From JBBRLA01 sp038231615 (GTDB taxonomy: Bacteria; Myxococcota_A; Polyangia; Palsa-1104; JAEUJZ01): 6,308 nt of DNA. Each line of letters opens with the position of its first letter. Within the stretch, counting starts at the first letter, position 1. The stretch is taken from positions 1 through 6,308 of the forward strand of contig JBBRLA010000525.1 of the NCBI GenBank assembly GCA_038231615.1, given 5' to 3'. Under the pieces are notes generated by a model. The model saw nothing but the letters and a program-made list of their open reading frames with translations, was not told where the DNA came from and searched no databases. A program made the translations under genes and the position numbers. This document shows, piece by piece, positions 1 to 5,783 of this stretch.

Positions 1-561
1 CCCAGGGGGAACCAACGGGCCGCCCAGCGGGCGATAGGCTGCCGCGGACTGCGCCCGGGTTTTGGCCTGGTTGCGTACGCGCTTCTTCTTCTGCCTCATG
101 TAGTAGGTGTGCAGGGTCAAGAACGCTGGCAGCAGCGTCAACCGCCGCAGGCCCAGGTCCTTCTCGGCCACCCTCGCCGGGGCGTCGTACATCGCCGGCT
201 TCACGTACGCCACTGCTTTGCCGATCGTCTCCGCCAAGGTGGTCATGTAAGCGTCGTTGGACAGCAGCGCCATGTCGCGCAGCCGGTTGCGCAAAAGCAG
301 CCACGCCGCCGATTTCTGCTGGCCCGTCTCCAACTCGGCCTTCAAGTCAGGCGCTTCAGGATACAGGTCCGGCTTTTGCTCGAGCGCCCTGATCACCTCG
401 CTCACCAGCCCTTTGCCGAAGGGCAGGAGTTGGCCCCCCAGTCGCTGGCGCAGGAGCACACTGAGTTCGAGAGAGGCCATCTCGCCGTTCGCCTCCCTCA
501 TCTGATAAGCGAGTTCATAGATCTCAAGGGCGGTCAGCGGGGCCTGGTTGTTCGTGTTCAT
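1..561 (-). CDS. Unrecognised helical, charged protein (N-terminal part, runs off left edge)
   Basis: An open reading frame on the minus strand begins with ATG at 561-559 and stays open for 187 codons to the window edge, so the C-terminus is missing. The protein starts MNTNNQAPLTALEIYELAYQ and is rich in Ala, Leu, Glu, Lys and Arg. It looks mainly alpha-helical and has no signal peptide or membrane segment. A basic patch (RQKKKRVRNQ) lies around residues 154-163, which could bind nucleic acid or mark a linker. I do not recognise the family. The codons use G or C at third positions as expected for a GC-rich genome, and the amino-acid composition is normal, unlike the Arg/Pro/Gln-rich plus-strand frame over the same bases. 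No good Shine-Dalgarno sequence precedes the ATG; CTGGGG directly abuts it. The next in-frame ATG, at residue 21, is no better supported. It is divergent from the Cys-rich gene at 1082, with a structured spacer between them. Confidence 0.65.
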   Translation of the reverse strand, partial: MNTNNQAPLTALEIYELAYQMREANGEMASLELSVLLRQRLGGQLLPFGKGLVSEVIRALEQKPDLYPEAPDLKAELETGQQKSAAWLLLRNRLRDMALLSNDAYMTTLAETIGKAVAYVKPAMYDAPARVAEKDLGLRRLTLLPAFLTLHTYYMRQKKKRVRNQAKTRAQSAAAYRPLGGPLVPPG

Positions 562-601
562 CCCCAGGTTGTAAACACGCAGGATCGCGCTGCAAGGGGA
601 G

Positions 602-650
602 CCCCGGCTTTTGCTGAAAGCACCCCGGCTTTTGCCGAAAACACCCCGGC
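602..650. repeat. 21-bp tandem repeat, two and a third copies
   Basis: Copies lie at 602-622 and 623-643, with a partial third (ACCCCGGC-like, seven bases) at 644-650. The two full copies differ at two positions. Each contains CCCCGGCTTTTG, and in the second copy CGGCTTTTGCCG (626-637) is itself a 12-base inverted repeat with a T4 loop. It lies about 40 bp upstream of the start of the minus-strand gene at 561, so it could sit in that gene's promoter region. No function can be assigned from sequence alone. Confidence 0.8.
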
Positions 651-673
651 CCTGACCCTCCGGGACCCTGCGC

Positions 674-781
674 CCAGGTCGGGATGACGTCTGCGCGCGG
701 TGGCCAAGACCCGGTCCCGGCGTCCGCGACACCCCAAGGTAGGGTGTCCGCCACGGCTCACAGACGTCAGCGCGACCCTGG
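674..781. repeat. Long imperfect inverted repeat with an inner hairpin
   Basis: TGACGTCTG at 685-693 is perfectly inverted as CAGACGTCA at 761-769. Pairing continues outward: CCAG at 674-677 and GGTCG at 677-681 face CGACC and CTGG at 773-781, with a few mismatches and one bulge. It also continues inward: GTGGC at 700-704 faces GCCAC at 750-754. A second hairpin lies inside it, with GACACCC (728-734) against GGGTGTC (742-748) and a seven-base loop. The block could be a palindromic intergenic element, a structured RNA or a cruciform. No poly-T tract follows either arm, so it is not a standard intrinsic terminator. Confidence 0.6.
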
Positions 782-863
782 CAAGGGGGTACGTGGCAGC
801 GCGGGCCGGGCAAATGCAGAAAAAGGGGTCCACCTTCAGCAGGCGAACCTGACCCGAGCACCT

Positions 864-912
864 GGGGTGGGGTGTGGGTAGACCTTGGGGGCGGGGGTGG
901 GCATCATGGGGG
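864..912 (+). other. Cluster of G-runs, G-quadruplex candidate
   Basis: Seven runs of three to five guanines occur on the plus strand within about 50 bases: 864-867, 869-872, 876-878, 887-891, 893-897, 899-901 and 908-912. Most loops are one to eight bases. Such spacing fits the usual G-quadruplex pattern. The cluster lies about 170 bp upstream of the Cys-rich gene. Formation in the cell is not shown; in GC-rich genomes such runs can also be compositional. Confidence 0.5.
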
Positions 913-913
913 C

Positions 914-1072
914 ATGGACATGCCGGCAATCGGGCCGTCGCTGCATAAGGTAGATCACCGGGGGAAACGGACGGCGCTGCTCGTGGGCGGGGGGCTGGGG
1001 GTCTCGCTGGGCAGGAGCCAAGCCGGAAGCAAGATGGCACAAGTTCACCAGGACACCCCGGTCAACAAGTAG
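914..1072 (+). CDS. Doubtful small ORF, 52 codons, just upstream of the Cys-rich gene
   Basis: An ATG at 914 opens a 52-residue frame (MDMPAIGPSLHKVDHRG...) that ends with TAG nine bases before the ATG at 1082. The second ATG, at 920, has a G-run (908-912) seven bases upstream that might act as a ribosome binding site. A short hydrophobic Gly/Leu/Val stretch lies in the middle (around residues 22-31). The placement would suit a leader peptide or small upstream gene in the same transcript. The composition is not clearly coding and no family is recognised, so it may be chance. Confidence 0.2.
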   Translation: MDMPAIGPSLHKVDHRGKRTALLVGGGLGVSLGRSQAGSKMAQVHQDTPVNK

Positions 1073-1081
1073 GATCTACCC

Positions 1082-1888
1082 ATGACGAGACCTGTCCGCG
1101 CCCGATGCCGCGCCCCGGCCCTGGCGATCGCCATCTTCCTCCTGGGGAGTGCACCGGGCTGCCAGCGCCAGGGCGCGCCCCCCGGGAAGGGGCCGCCGAC
1201 AGCCGTCGCCCCGCCGGCGCAGGTCCCCGCTCCGCCCGCTGCCGCCGCTGCCCACGAGGCGCCGAAGGACCCCAAAGACGCCCTCGCGAAGTCTTATAAC
1301 GATCCGCGCATCGTCGACGCCCTGGCCAGGGACTGCGCCTGGGACCCGACCCAGGACCCGGAGCGAGCGCGTCTTTATAAGGTGGAAGGCGAGGGGGATG
1401 CCGTGGACCCGCTTCTCTGCGAGCTGGAGTTCGACCAGTCCTGCTCCTACGATCCCTGCTACGAGACGGAGCAGGAGAAGTGCGAGCCCAGATGCACCGC
1501 CGCCTGCACCTCCTGCAAGACCACGTGCAAGTCGAGCTGCGAGACATGTAAGAAAGGCTGCGCGGACGCGGCCTGCCAGAAGACCTGCGCCGTCTCTTGC
1601 GCGGCCTGTCAGCAGGCGTGCGTGCAGACGCGGGACCGCTGTGCAACCGGGGCCTGCGCCGAGGAGTACAAGACCTGCCGCAAGAACCTGAAGCAGGGCT
1701 GGAAGCGCAACCACTGCGCGAAATTCTGCCCATCCTACATGCGCTGCCAGATGAAGTGCACCGAGGAGAACAAAGAAAAGGAGAAGTACTGGGAAATCTG
1801 CGAAAAGAAGTGCGCGCCTTTGAACAAGGCGTGCAACCCCAGGCTCTGCCCCAACCAGGTCGCCATCGACCCGGAGAGCGACGACTGA
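1082..1888 (+). CDS. Cysteine-rich exported protein, probable lipoprotein
   Basis: The start is ATG 1082, preceded by AGGA at 1071-1074 with seven bases of spacing. Residues 1-27 form a signal peptide: an Arg-rich start, a hydrophobic core (ALAIAIFLL) and a probable lipobox SAPGC with Cys27 as the lipidated residue. Ala-Pro-Gly before the Cys is not a perfect lipobox. A Pro/Ala-rich linker (about 31-61) follows, then a domain with 28 cysteines between residues 85 and 256. Between residues 134 and 180 their spacings are 4,4,3,4,4,3,4,5,4,4,3,4, so they would line one face of two successive helices. This resembles the CxxxC rhythm of Cys-lined copper-storage bundles (Csp, DUF326), but could equally be a disulphide-linked helical hairpin. 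The C-terminus is acidic. I infer an envelope role in metal binding or as a rigid surface protein; no catalytic motif is seen. Long minus-strand frames over the same bases have Arg/Ser- or Ala/Leu/Gly-biased composition and were rejected. No neighbour is obviously in the same operon. Confidence 0.72.
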   Translation: MTRPVRARCRAPALAIAIFLLGSAPGCQRQGAPPGKGPPTAVAPPAQVPAPPAAAAAHEAPKDPKDALAKSYNDPRIVDALARDCAWDPTQDPERARLYKVEGEGDAVDPLLCELEFDQSCSYDPCYETEQEKCEPRCTAACTSCKTTCKSSCETCKKGCADAACQKTCAVSCAACQQACVQTRDRCATGACAEEYKTCRKNLKQGWKRNHCAKFCPSYMRCQMKCTEENKEKEKYWEICEKKCAPLNKACNPRLCPNQVAIDPESDD

Positions 1889-2082
1889 CAGCGAGGCGAA
1901 CATCACCTCGGGCGTCCATCGGCACAAGTCGGCCGAGACGCTGGTCCTCGGTCAGGCTCACCTTGATCGCCGCCAATGCTCGCGGATCAAACACGAAGCA
2001 CAGGATCACCGCAGGTTGAACAAGCGAAGCCAAATAGTTAAAGTCTGAACTTTGCTCAAGTTTCCTGGTCTTTTATATACTC
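1889..2082. other. Spacer with a composition change, possible gene remnant on the minus strand
   Basis: No convincing gene lies here. On the minus strand, 2033 to about 1900 reads MASLVQPAVILCFVFDPRAL, then KVSLTEDQRLGRLVPMDARG, which looks protein-like. It then runs into a low-quality frame antisense to the Cys-rich gene, so it may be the 5' remnant of a lost gene. From about 2030 rightward the DNA becomes AT-rich, which marks the left edge of the ATPase-nuclease segment. Confidence 0.3.
2052..2081 (+). promoter_or_regulatory. Candidate sigma-70-type promoter of the ATPase gene
   Basis: TTGCTC at 2052-2057 (a weak -35) and TATACT at 2076-2081 (five of six consensus bases for -10) are separated by 18 bp, in a locally AT-rich stretch that stands out in this GC-rich window. 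Transcription would start near 2088, downstream of the first ATG (2083). This would point to ATG 2098 or 2101 as the real start, with an almost leaderless mRNA. The -10 box lies inside a perfect palindrome. Confidence 0.4.
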
Positions 2083-2091
2083 ATGAGTATA
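2076..2091. promoter_or_regulatory. 16-bp perfect palindrome, operator candidate
   Basis: TATACTCATGAGTATA reads the same on both strands and covers the putative -10 box and the first ATG of the ATPase gene. Part of it, TACTCATGA (2078-2086), recurs at 2093-2101, fifteen bases downstream, over the next start codons. A dimeric repressor bound here would block transcription. The ATPase carries a winged-helix segment, so autoregulation is possible, but this is inference. Confidence 0.55.
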
Positions 2092-3507
2092 CTACTCATG
2101 ATGACTAACTTTCCATTCATCGGCCGAACCAAGGAACTGGCGCAACTGGAGCGCTGGCATGCCGAGGGGCGAACGCATTTCATCGTCCTTCATGGCAAGC
2201 GACGGGTGGGCAAGACCGCGCTGGCGCGGCGCTTTCTGGCTGGCAAGGGCGGCATTTACTATATGGCCGACCGGACCAGCGCGAATGATCAGATCAAGCT
2301 CTTCTCCGAATTGGTCGGCCAACACTTCCAGGATGAGTTCCTGCTCTCGCGGGGGTTCGGCTCGTGGCTGGAGGCGTTTCGCTATCTGAAGGGGCGCGCT
2401 CGTGGGCTGGTGCTGGTGATCGATGAGTTCCCTTATCTGGTCGAGTCCGATCCGGCCCTTTCCAGCGTCTTCCAGAAGGGCTTCGATGAGCACTGGCACG
2501 ACTCGGGGATCTTCCTGATCTTGACCGGCTCCAGCATCGGCATGATGGAAACTGAAGTGCTCGGCGTCAAGGCCCCGCTCTACGGTCGACGGACCGGGCA
2601 GATCCGGCTGGACATGCTGCCTTTCGCCAGCGCCCGGCTCTTCTATCCGACCTGGGGGCCAGAAGATGCCCTGCGCGCCTTTGGCACCCTGGGAGGGACG
2701 CCGGCCTATCTGCTCCAGTTCTCGGCGGCGCGCTCGTACAAGGAGAACGTGCTGCAAGCGATGCTGTCGACCAATACCTATCTGTTTGAAGAGCCTGACT
2801 TCCTTCTGCGCGAGGAACTCCGCGAGCCGCGGAATTACTTCGCGATTCTGCGGGCGCTGGCGTTGGGCAAGGCGAAGTTGTCCGAGATTCAAAACGAGAC
2901 CGGCTTCGAGCGTTCAACGTTGAGCAAATATATCTCCATTTTACAGTCGCTGCGCATGGTGGAACGCCTGGTCCCGGTCACCGAGCGGCAACCGGAGAAG
3001 TCCAAGCGAGGGCACTACCGGATCACCGATCCCTTCTTGCGCTTCTGGTTCGCCTTCATCTTTCCCAACCGGAATTATCTGGAGCAAGAGCTGCTGGACT
3101 TCGTGTGGGAGCAGCGCATCGCCCCGCGGCTGGATCAATTCCTGGGTACGACTTTCGAGGACGTGTGCATGAGCTACCTGAGGGAGGTCGGCTACCGTCA
3201 GCACCCCTATGTGCTGGAACATCTTGGGCGCTTCTGGGATCGAGAGACCGAGGTGGACATGGTGGCGTTCGACGACGCGCGGAACCACCTGCTCCTGGCG
3301 GAGTGCAAGTGGTCACGGAACGCGGTAGGGATCGACGTGCTGGACAGCCTGAAGAGCAAGACGCTGGCGGTAACCAGGGAACTCGGCTACACGCCGTCGA
3401 CCATCCGGCACGCGATCTTCAGCCGATCAGGATTCAGCAAGGAGTTGCAGGCCCTTAAAGGGGAAGTCACGTTGATCGGTCTGGAACAGATGACACAGCC
3501 GGAATGA
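2083..3507 (+). CDS. Archaeal-type ATPase with C-terminal DUF234 (PD-(D/E)xK-like) domain
   Basis: This 474-residue protein has the full architecture of the ATPase_2/DUF234 family. It begins with FIGRTKEL (residues 12-19), then Walker A GKRRVGKT (38-45), Walker B LVLVIDE with D114-E115, a sensor-like LILTGSS near 145-151 and the conserved PLYGRR. A winged helix follows at about 250-310 (LSEIQNETGF...LSKYISIL), then the family signature YRITDPFLRFWF (about 312-323). The C-terminus has EVDMVAF with D392 and AECKW with E407 and K409, matching the D...ExK core of PD-(D/E)xK nucleases. The length is normal for the family and no motif is missing. Its role in bacteria is poorly known; an ATP-driven nuclease or DNA-binding regulator, often on mobile regions, is likely. 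ATG 2083 is the longest start; ATG 2098 or 2101 is equally possible because the -10 box may lie over 2076-2081, and no clear Shine-Dalgarno sequence is present. The AT-rich upstream region differs from the left flank and suggests transfer. It converges with the AlbA_2 gene. Confidence 0.9.
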   Translation: MSILLMMTNFPFIGRTKELAQLERWHAEGRTHFIVLHGKRRVGKTALARRFLAGKGGIYYMADRTSANDQIKLFSELVGQHFQDEFLLSRGFGSWLEAFRYLKGRARGLVLVIDEFPYLVESDPALSSVFQKGFDEHWHDSGIFLILTGSSIGMMETEVLGVKAPLYGRRTGQIRLDMLPFASARLFYPTWGPEDALRAFGTLGGTPAYLLQFSAARSYKENVLQAMLSTNTYLFEEPDFLLREELREPRNYFAILRALALGKAKLSEIQNETGFERSTLSKYISILQSLRMVERLVPVTERQPEKSKRGHYRITDPFLRFWFAFIFPNRNYLEQELLDFVWEQRIAPRLDQFLGTTFEDVCMSYLREVGYRQHPYVLEHLGRFWDRETEVDMVAFDDARNHLLLAECKWSRNAVGIDVLDSLKSKTLAVTRELGYTPSTIRHAIFSRSGFSKELQALKGEVTLIGLEQMTQPE

Positions 3508-3527
3508 ATGTATTGACTCCTCCGGCT

Positions 3528-3555
3528 GCGCCTCCTACTGATGGGGCAGGAGCGC
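3528..3555 (+). terminator. Weak hairpin downstream of the ATPase gene
   Basis: GCGC-C-TCCT (3528-3536) can pair with AGGAGCGC (3548-3555) around an 11-base loop, leaving one bulged C. It lies about 20 bp after the stop codon at 3507. There is no T-tract after it, so its action as an intrinsic terminator is doubtful. Confidence 0.25.
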
Positions 3556-3583
3556 AAGATGATGATTTCCCTTGCGGACCCAT

Positions 3584-3684
3584 CTACAGAAAAAGGTTGA
3601 TAGGGAGGTAGGACGCCATTGTGCTCACAAATAGAACATAGTCCCCCCACAGTCATAGATCCAGCCAAGACTTCTGGGGCTCTC
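3584..3684 (-). pseudogene. Truncated second copy of the AlbA_2 gene leader and first eight codons
   Basis: On the minus strand this repeats the leader of the AlbA_2 gene and continues through its ATG (3619-3617) and codons MASYLPIN up to 3596. It then diverges and meets TAG at 3586-3584 after three more codons (LFL). It lies downstream of the intact gene in the same orientation, as expected for the remnant of a tandem paralogue whose body was lost. Identity to the intact leader is very high (one difference in 89), so the event is recent or the copies are kept alike by gene conversion. Confidence 0.7.
3596..3684. repeat. 89-bp direct repeat, copy 1
   Basis: It matches 5632-5720 at an offset of exactly 2036 bp with one mismatch (A3649 against G5685), by eye. 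Matching stops sharply at both ends (T5631/G3595 and C3685/T5721). The AlbA_2 gene body lies between the copies. No inverted ends or target-site duplications typical of an insertion sequence are visible at its edges. Confidence 0.95.
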
Positions 3685-3775
3685 CAATGCAGCCTGGATG
3701 GCTTTACCTTTAACACATCGTCCACCTAGAAGTGGCGTTGTCGGCGCGCCGCTCCAGGATGGCGGCATACATGGA

Positions 3776-3802
3776 GGGCGAGCCGGGCGAGCCGGGCGAG
3801 CC
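3776..3802. repeat. Three tandem copies of a 9-bp unit
   Basis: GGGCGAGCC is repeated perfectly at 3776-3784, 3785-3793 and 3794-3802. It lies 48 bp beyond the stop codon of the minus-strand AlbA_2 gene, in an otherwise featureless GC-rich spacer (3685-3849) in which I see no gene. It could vary by slippage; no role is evident. Confidence 0.85.
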
Positions 3803-3849
3803 CCCTATGAAGGATCACTCCTCGTCATCGCGAAGAAGGGTCGATCACG

Positions 3850-5655
3850 TCAGTCATTTGACCGTTCGGACAGGGCCGCTTGGAAGCTCGGTTCGTCTGG
3901 CAGAATGTCTGCTGCCTTCTGAAATTCAGCACGGACGCGAGACTCGGGTGATCTCAAGGCCCTCATCGCACGTCCCAGATGGTAGCTCGCGAAGGCGCGG
4001 ATGTTTTCCGGTGCAGGCTGCTGCTGAACGGTTCGAAATATTTTTTGGGCCGCACGGAGGAGGGTGTTCCTTGCGTCTAGCTCGTGCTCGTTGCTGGTCG
4101 GCGTAACTGTCTCCGGCAATGAAATGGCGATCTCTAATTTGGTTCGAGCGAATTGATAGAGAAATCGCGGATTATTGGAGATGCTTTTTTGGGCGGTCTC
4201 GAAGGAGTGATGCGCGTCCTGTAGACGTCCTTCTTCAAGCTCCTTGATCGCTCTCTCCAAGACGATTTGATCGATTTCAAGGGGATCTGTAGACACGGCA
4301 TCTGCTGATCCCCGTAGCTCCGGCTGTATAACAGCTTTGGGGATAGCAGGTTGGCGCTTGGTGACCTTGCTCATTGCTGCATCGCGCAGGGCCAGTCGGC
4401 GTGAGTAATCTGGATGGGCTGGCAAGACAACCGTGAAGTAGGTACGGCTTTCATCGAACTCAAATCTCGGTGGCGGAGATTGATTCTCCTGCATCGCACG
4501 AAACACTTTTGGCACCCCAGTTCCTCGTGCTTCGGCAAGACGTAGTTCTTTGAGCAACTCCCCGATTCGTCGGTTGCGAGCAGGTACATTGGGGATGCGT
4601 ACCTGAGATCGGAAATGCTCGGGTCGCAACCCGGGAACGGGGCCCGGATAACTGGTAATCTCTACCCTGTCAGGGTAGAGATAGACTTTCGTTGGTTCTG
4701 GAGTGGCATCGTAACTGCGATGGTAGATCGCATTTACCAGACTCTCCTCCAAAGCGGCGAAGGGGTAGCTTACCCAGCCTTTGGTAGTGGCTTGATCCGC
4801 CAGCTTCTGAGAGTGACTGGTGGTAAGGTTGCTGAGGTAGTCGAGGCAATCACGCGTTTGCCGATGCAAAGGACCCCGAAAGATGCGCTCTTCCAAAATG
4901 TCTCCGCCCGTATCATCAGTAAAGTGCACTACTTCGATTCGTGCTCCCAGAAAAGCCTGCTCTGGATCATCGCTGAAGAAGAGGAGGGCGACATTTCTCG
5001 GAACTTCGTGGCCATTCGTTCTGGCTGATAATCGCATTCGCCGATAAACTTCTATGTCATCCTTCTCGTTGAGAAGTCCGCTACGCACATCATGCAAAAA
5101 TTCACGCACCAAGGTCGCCCGCAGATCGTAGAGGGTGAACTGGGGGGCCCGGCGATCGTCAAATGGGACTTTGGCCGTCATGCTGAGTAAATCAGTCAAG
5201 ACTTGCCCTTTCGCATCGACGGTTTCGGCCCCGATTCGAACATAAAAACTGTACCCAGCTCCTTTCGCAGCAGGCGCTTGGTGGGGTCGGGTGTCACTGG
5301 CTGGCACCCAGATAACAAGAAGATTCTTTCCGTCTACTTCTTCTGGTGACATGAGCGGCTGGTATTCTGGGTTCAGTCGGCGGCACTGCCCGCGAATCCA
5401 CTTTTGGATGCCTTCAAGCTCCGTCTTCATCAAGCCGACCGGAGGCATCACGGCGGTGCCGTTTTCTTCGGCTACTCCGATTACGATGTAGCCCCCGTTG
5501 ATGTTAAAGAGGTCGTTTGCGAATGCGCAAATCGTGCGTAGAACTTGGACACCTGTGGTTTCCTCATTCCAAGATCTCTTGAGCTCGACTCGGGTCGATT
5601 CGACTCCACGAAAATAGAGCAAATCTTTAATGTTGATAGGGAGGTAGGACGCCAT
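3850..5655 (-). CDS. AlbA_2 (Schlafen-like) / HATPase_c_4-type protein with TPR-like C-terminus
   Basis: The minus-strand frame gives 601 residues from ATG 5655-5653, or 604 from an in-frame GTG at 5664-5662. Neither start has a strong Shine-Dalgarno sequence, and both lie in the repeated leader. Residues about 16-140 form an AlbA_2 domain: VESTRVELKRSW with E24 and K26, CAFAN (43-47), GGYIVIGV (54-61). A GHKL-like ATPase domain follows, with E304 and N308 in ALEESLVNAIYHRSYD, YPGPVPG (336-342) and EARGTGVPKVFRAM (375-388), ending near 412. Proteins with this pair are usually annotated as ATP-binding proteins or putative transcriptional regulators. The last 150 or so residues look like TPR helices (AIKELEEGRLQDAHHSFETA; RAFASYHLGRAMRAL), an unusual replacement for the winged helix often found there. 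The protein looks cytoplasmic. Function is unproven; DNA or RNA binding or cleavage by the AlbA_2 part, with protein contacts by the TPR part, is my inference. The codon use is less GC-rich than the flanks, suggesting transfer. Confidence 0.87.
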   Translation of the reverse strand: MASYLPINIKDLLYFRGVESTRVELKRSWNEETTGVQVLRTICAFANDLFNINGGYIVIGVAEENGTAVMPPVGLMKTELEGIQKWIRGQCRRLNPEYQPLMSPEEVDGKNLLVIWVPASDTRPHQAPAAKGAGYSFYVRIGAETVDAKGQVLTDLLSMTAKVPFDDRRAPQFTLYDLRATLVREFLHDVRSGLLNEKDDIEVYRRMRLSARTNGHEVPRNVALLFFSDDPEQAFLGARIEVVHFTDDTGGDILEERIFRGPLHRQTRDCLDYLSNLTTSHSQKLADQATTKGWVSYPFAALEESLVNAIYHRSYDATPEPTKVYLYPDRVEITSYPGPVPGLRPEHFRSQVRIPNVPARNRRIGELLKELRLAEARGTGVPKVFRAMQENQSPPPRFEFDESRTYFTVVLPAHPDYSRRLALRDAAMSKVTKRQPAIPKAVIQPELRGSADAVSTDPLEIDQIVLERAIKELEEGRLQDAHHSFETAQKSISNNPRFLYQFARTKLEIAISLPETVTPTSNEHELDARNTLLRAAQKIFRTVQQQPAPENIRAFASYHLGRAMRALRSPESRVRAEFQKAADILPDEPSFQAALSERSND

Positions 5656-5720
5656 TGTGCTCACAAATAGAACATAGTCCCCCCGCAGTCATAGATCCAG
5701 CCAAGACTTCTGGGGCTCTC
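5632..5720. repeat. 89-bp direct repeat, copy 2, covering the start of the AlbA_2 gene
   Basis: This copy holds 65 bp upstream of ATG 5655 and exactly the first eight codons of the gene. Its partner is at 3596-3684. Recombination between the two would remove a 2036-bp unit carrying the whole gene body and leave one repeat. Confidence 0.95.
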
Positions 5721-5762
5721 TTTATCGTTCACGATTCGACCGCTACCCGCTCTTCCTGGGCC

Positions 5763-5768
5763 TGTCAA
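5763..5768 (-). promoter_or_regulatory. Perfect -35 box upstream of the AlbA_2 gene, -10 unclear
   Basis: TTGACA is present on the minus strand at 5768-5763, about 110 bp before the start codon and outside the repeat. At 17 bp spacing the hexamer is TAGCGG (5745-5740), a poor -10. It may be a chance match; the true promoter is not resolved, and no better candidate is clear inside the 89-bp repeat. Confidence 0.25.
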
Positions 5769-5783
5769 CTATATAACGGCGGG

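Noticed and set aside
109..687. Plus-strand frame of 192 codons
   Set aside because: It is rich in Gln, Arg and His and runs into the tandem repeat. The minus-strand frame over the same bases has normal composition and extends to the window edge.
949..1080. GGTAGATC at 949-956 inverted as GATCTACC at 1073-1080, which overlaps the ribosome binding site of the Cys-rich gene
   Set aside because: Only eight bases match, over more than 100 bases of separation; chance is likely and no switch-like alternative pairing is evident.
1062..2033. Long minus-strand frames (1062-2033 and 1076-1927) antisense to the Cys-rich gene
   Set aside because: Their composition is strongly biased (Arg/Ser/Pro, or Ala/Leu/Gly), as expected for frames opposite a GC-rich coding sequence. 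The plus-strand protein has a start with ribosome binding site, a signal peptide and an ordered cysteine pattern.
4615..5028. Plus-strand frame of 137 codons
   Set aside because: It lies entirely opposite the recognised AlbA_2/HATPase coding sequence.
3596..5720. The segment between the 89-bp repeats as an insertion sequence or integrase-borne element
   Set aside because: No transposase, integrase or inverted terminal repeats are present, and the repeat lies inside a coding start. A tandem duplication remnant fits better.
3508..5760. CRISPR array suggested by repeats
   Set aside because: There are only two long copies 2 kb apart, with no regular spacers and no cas genes.
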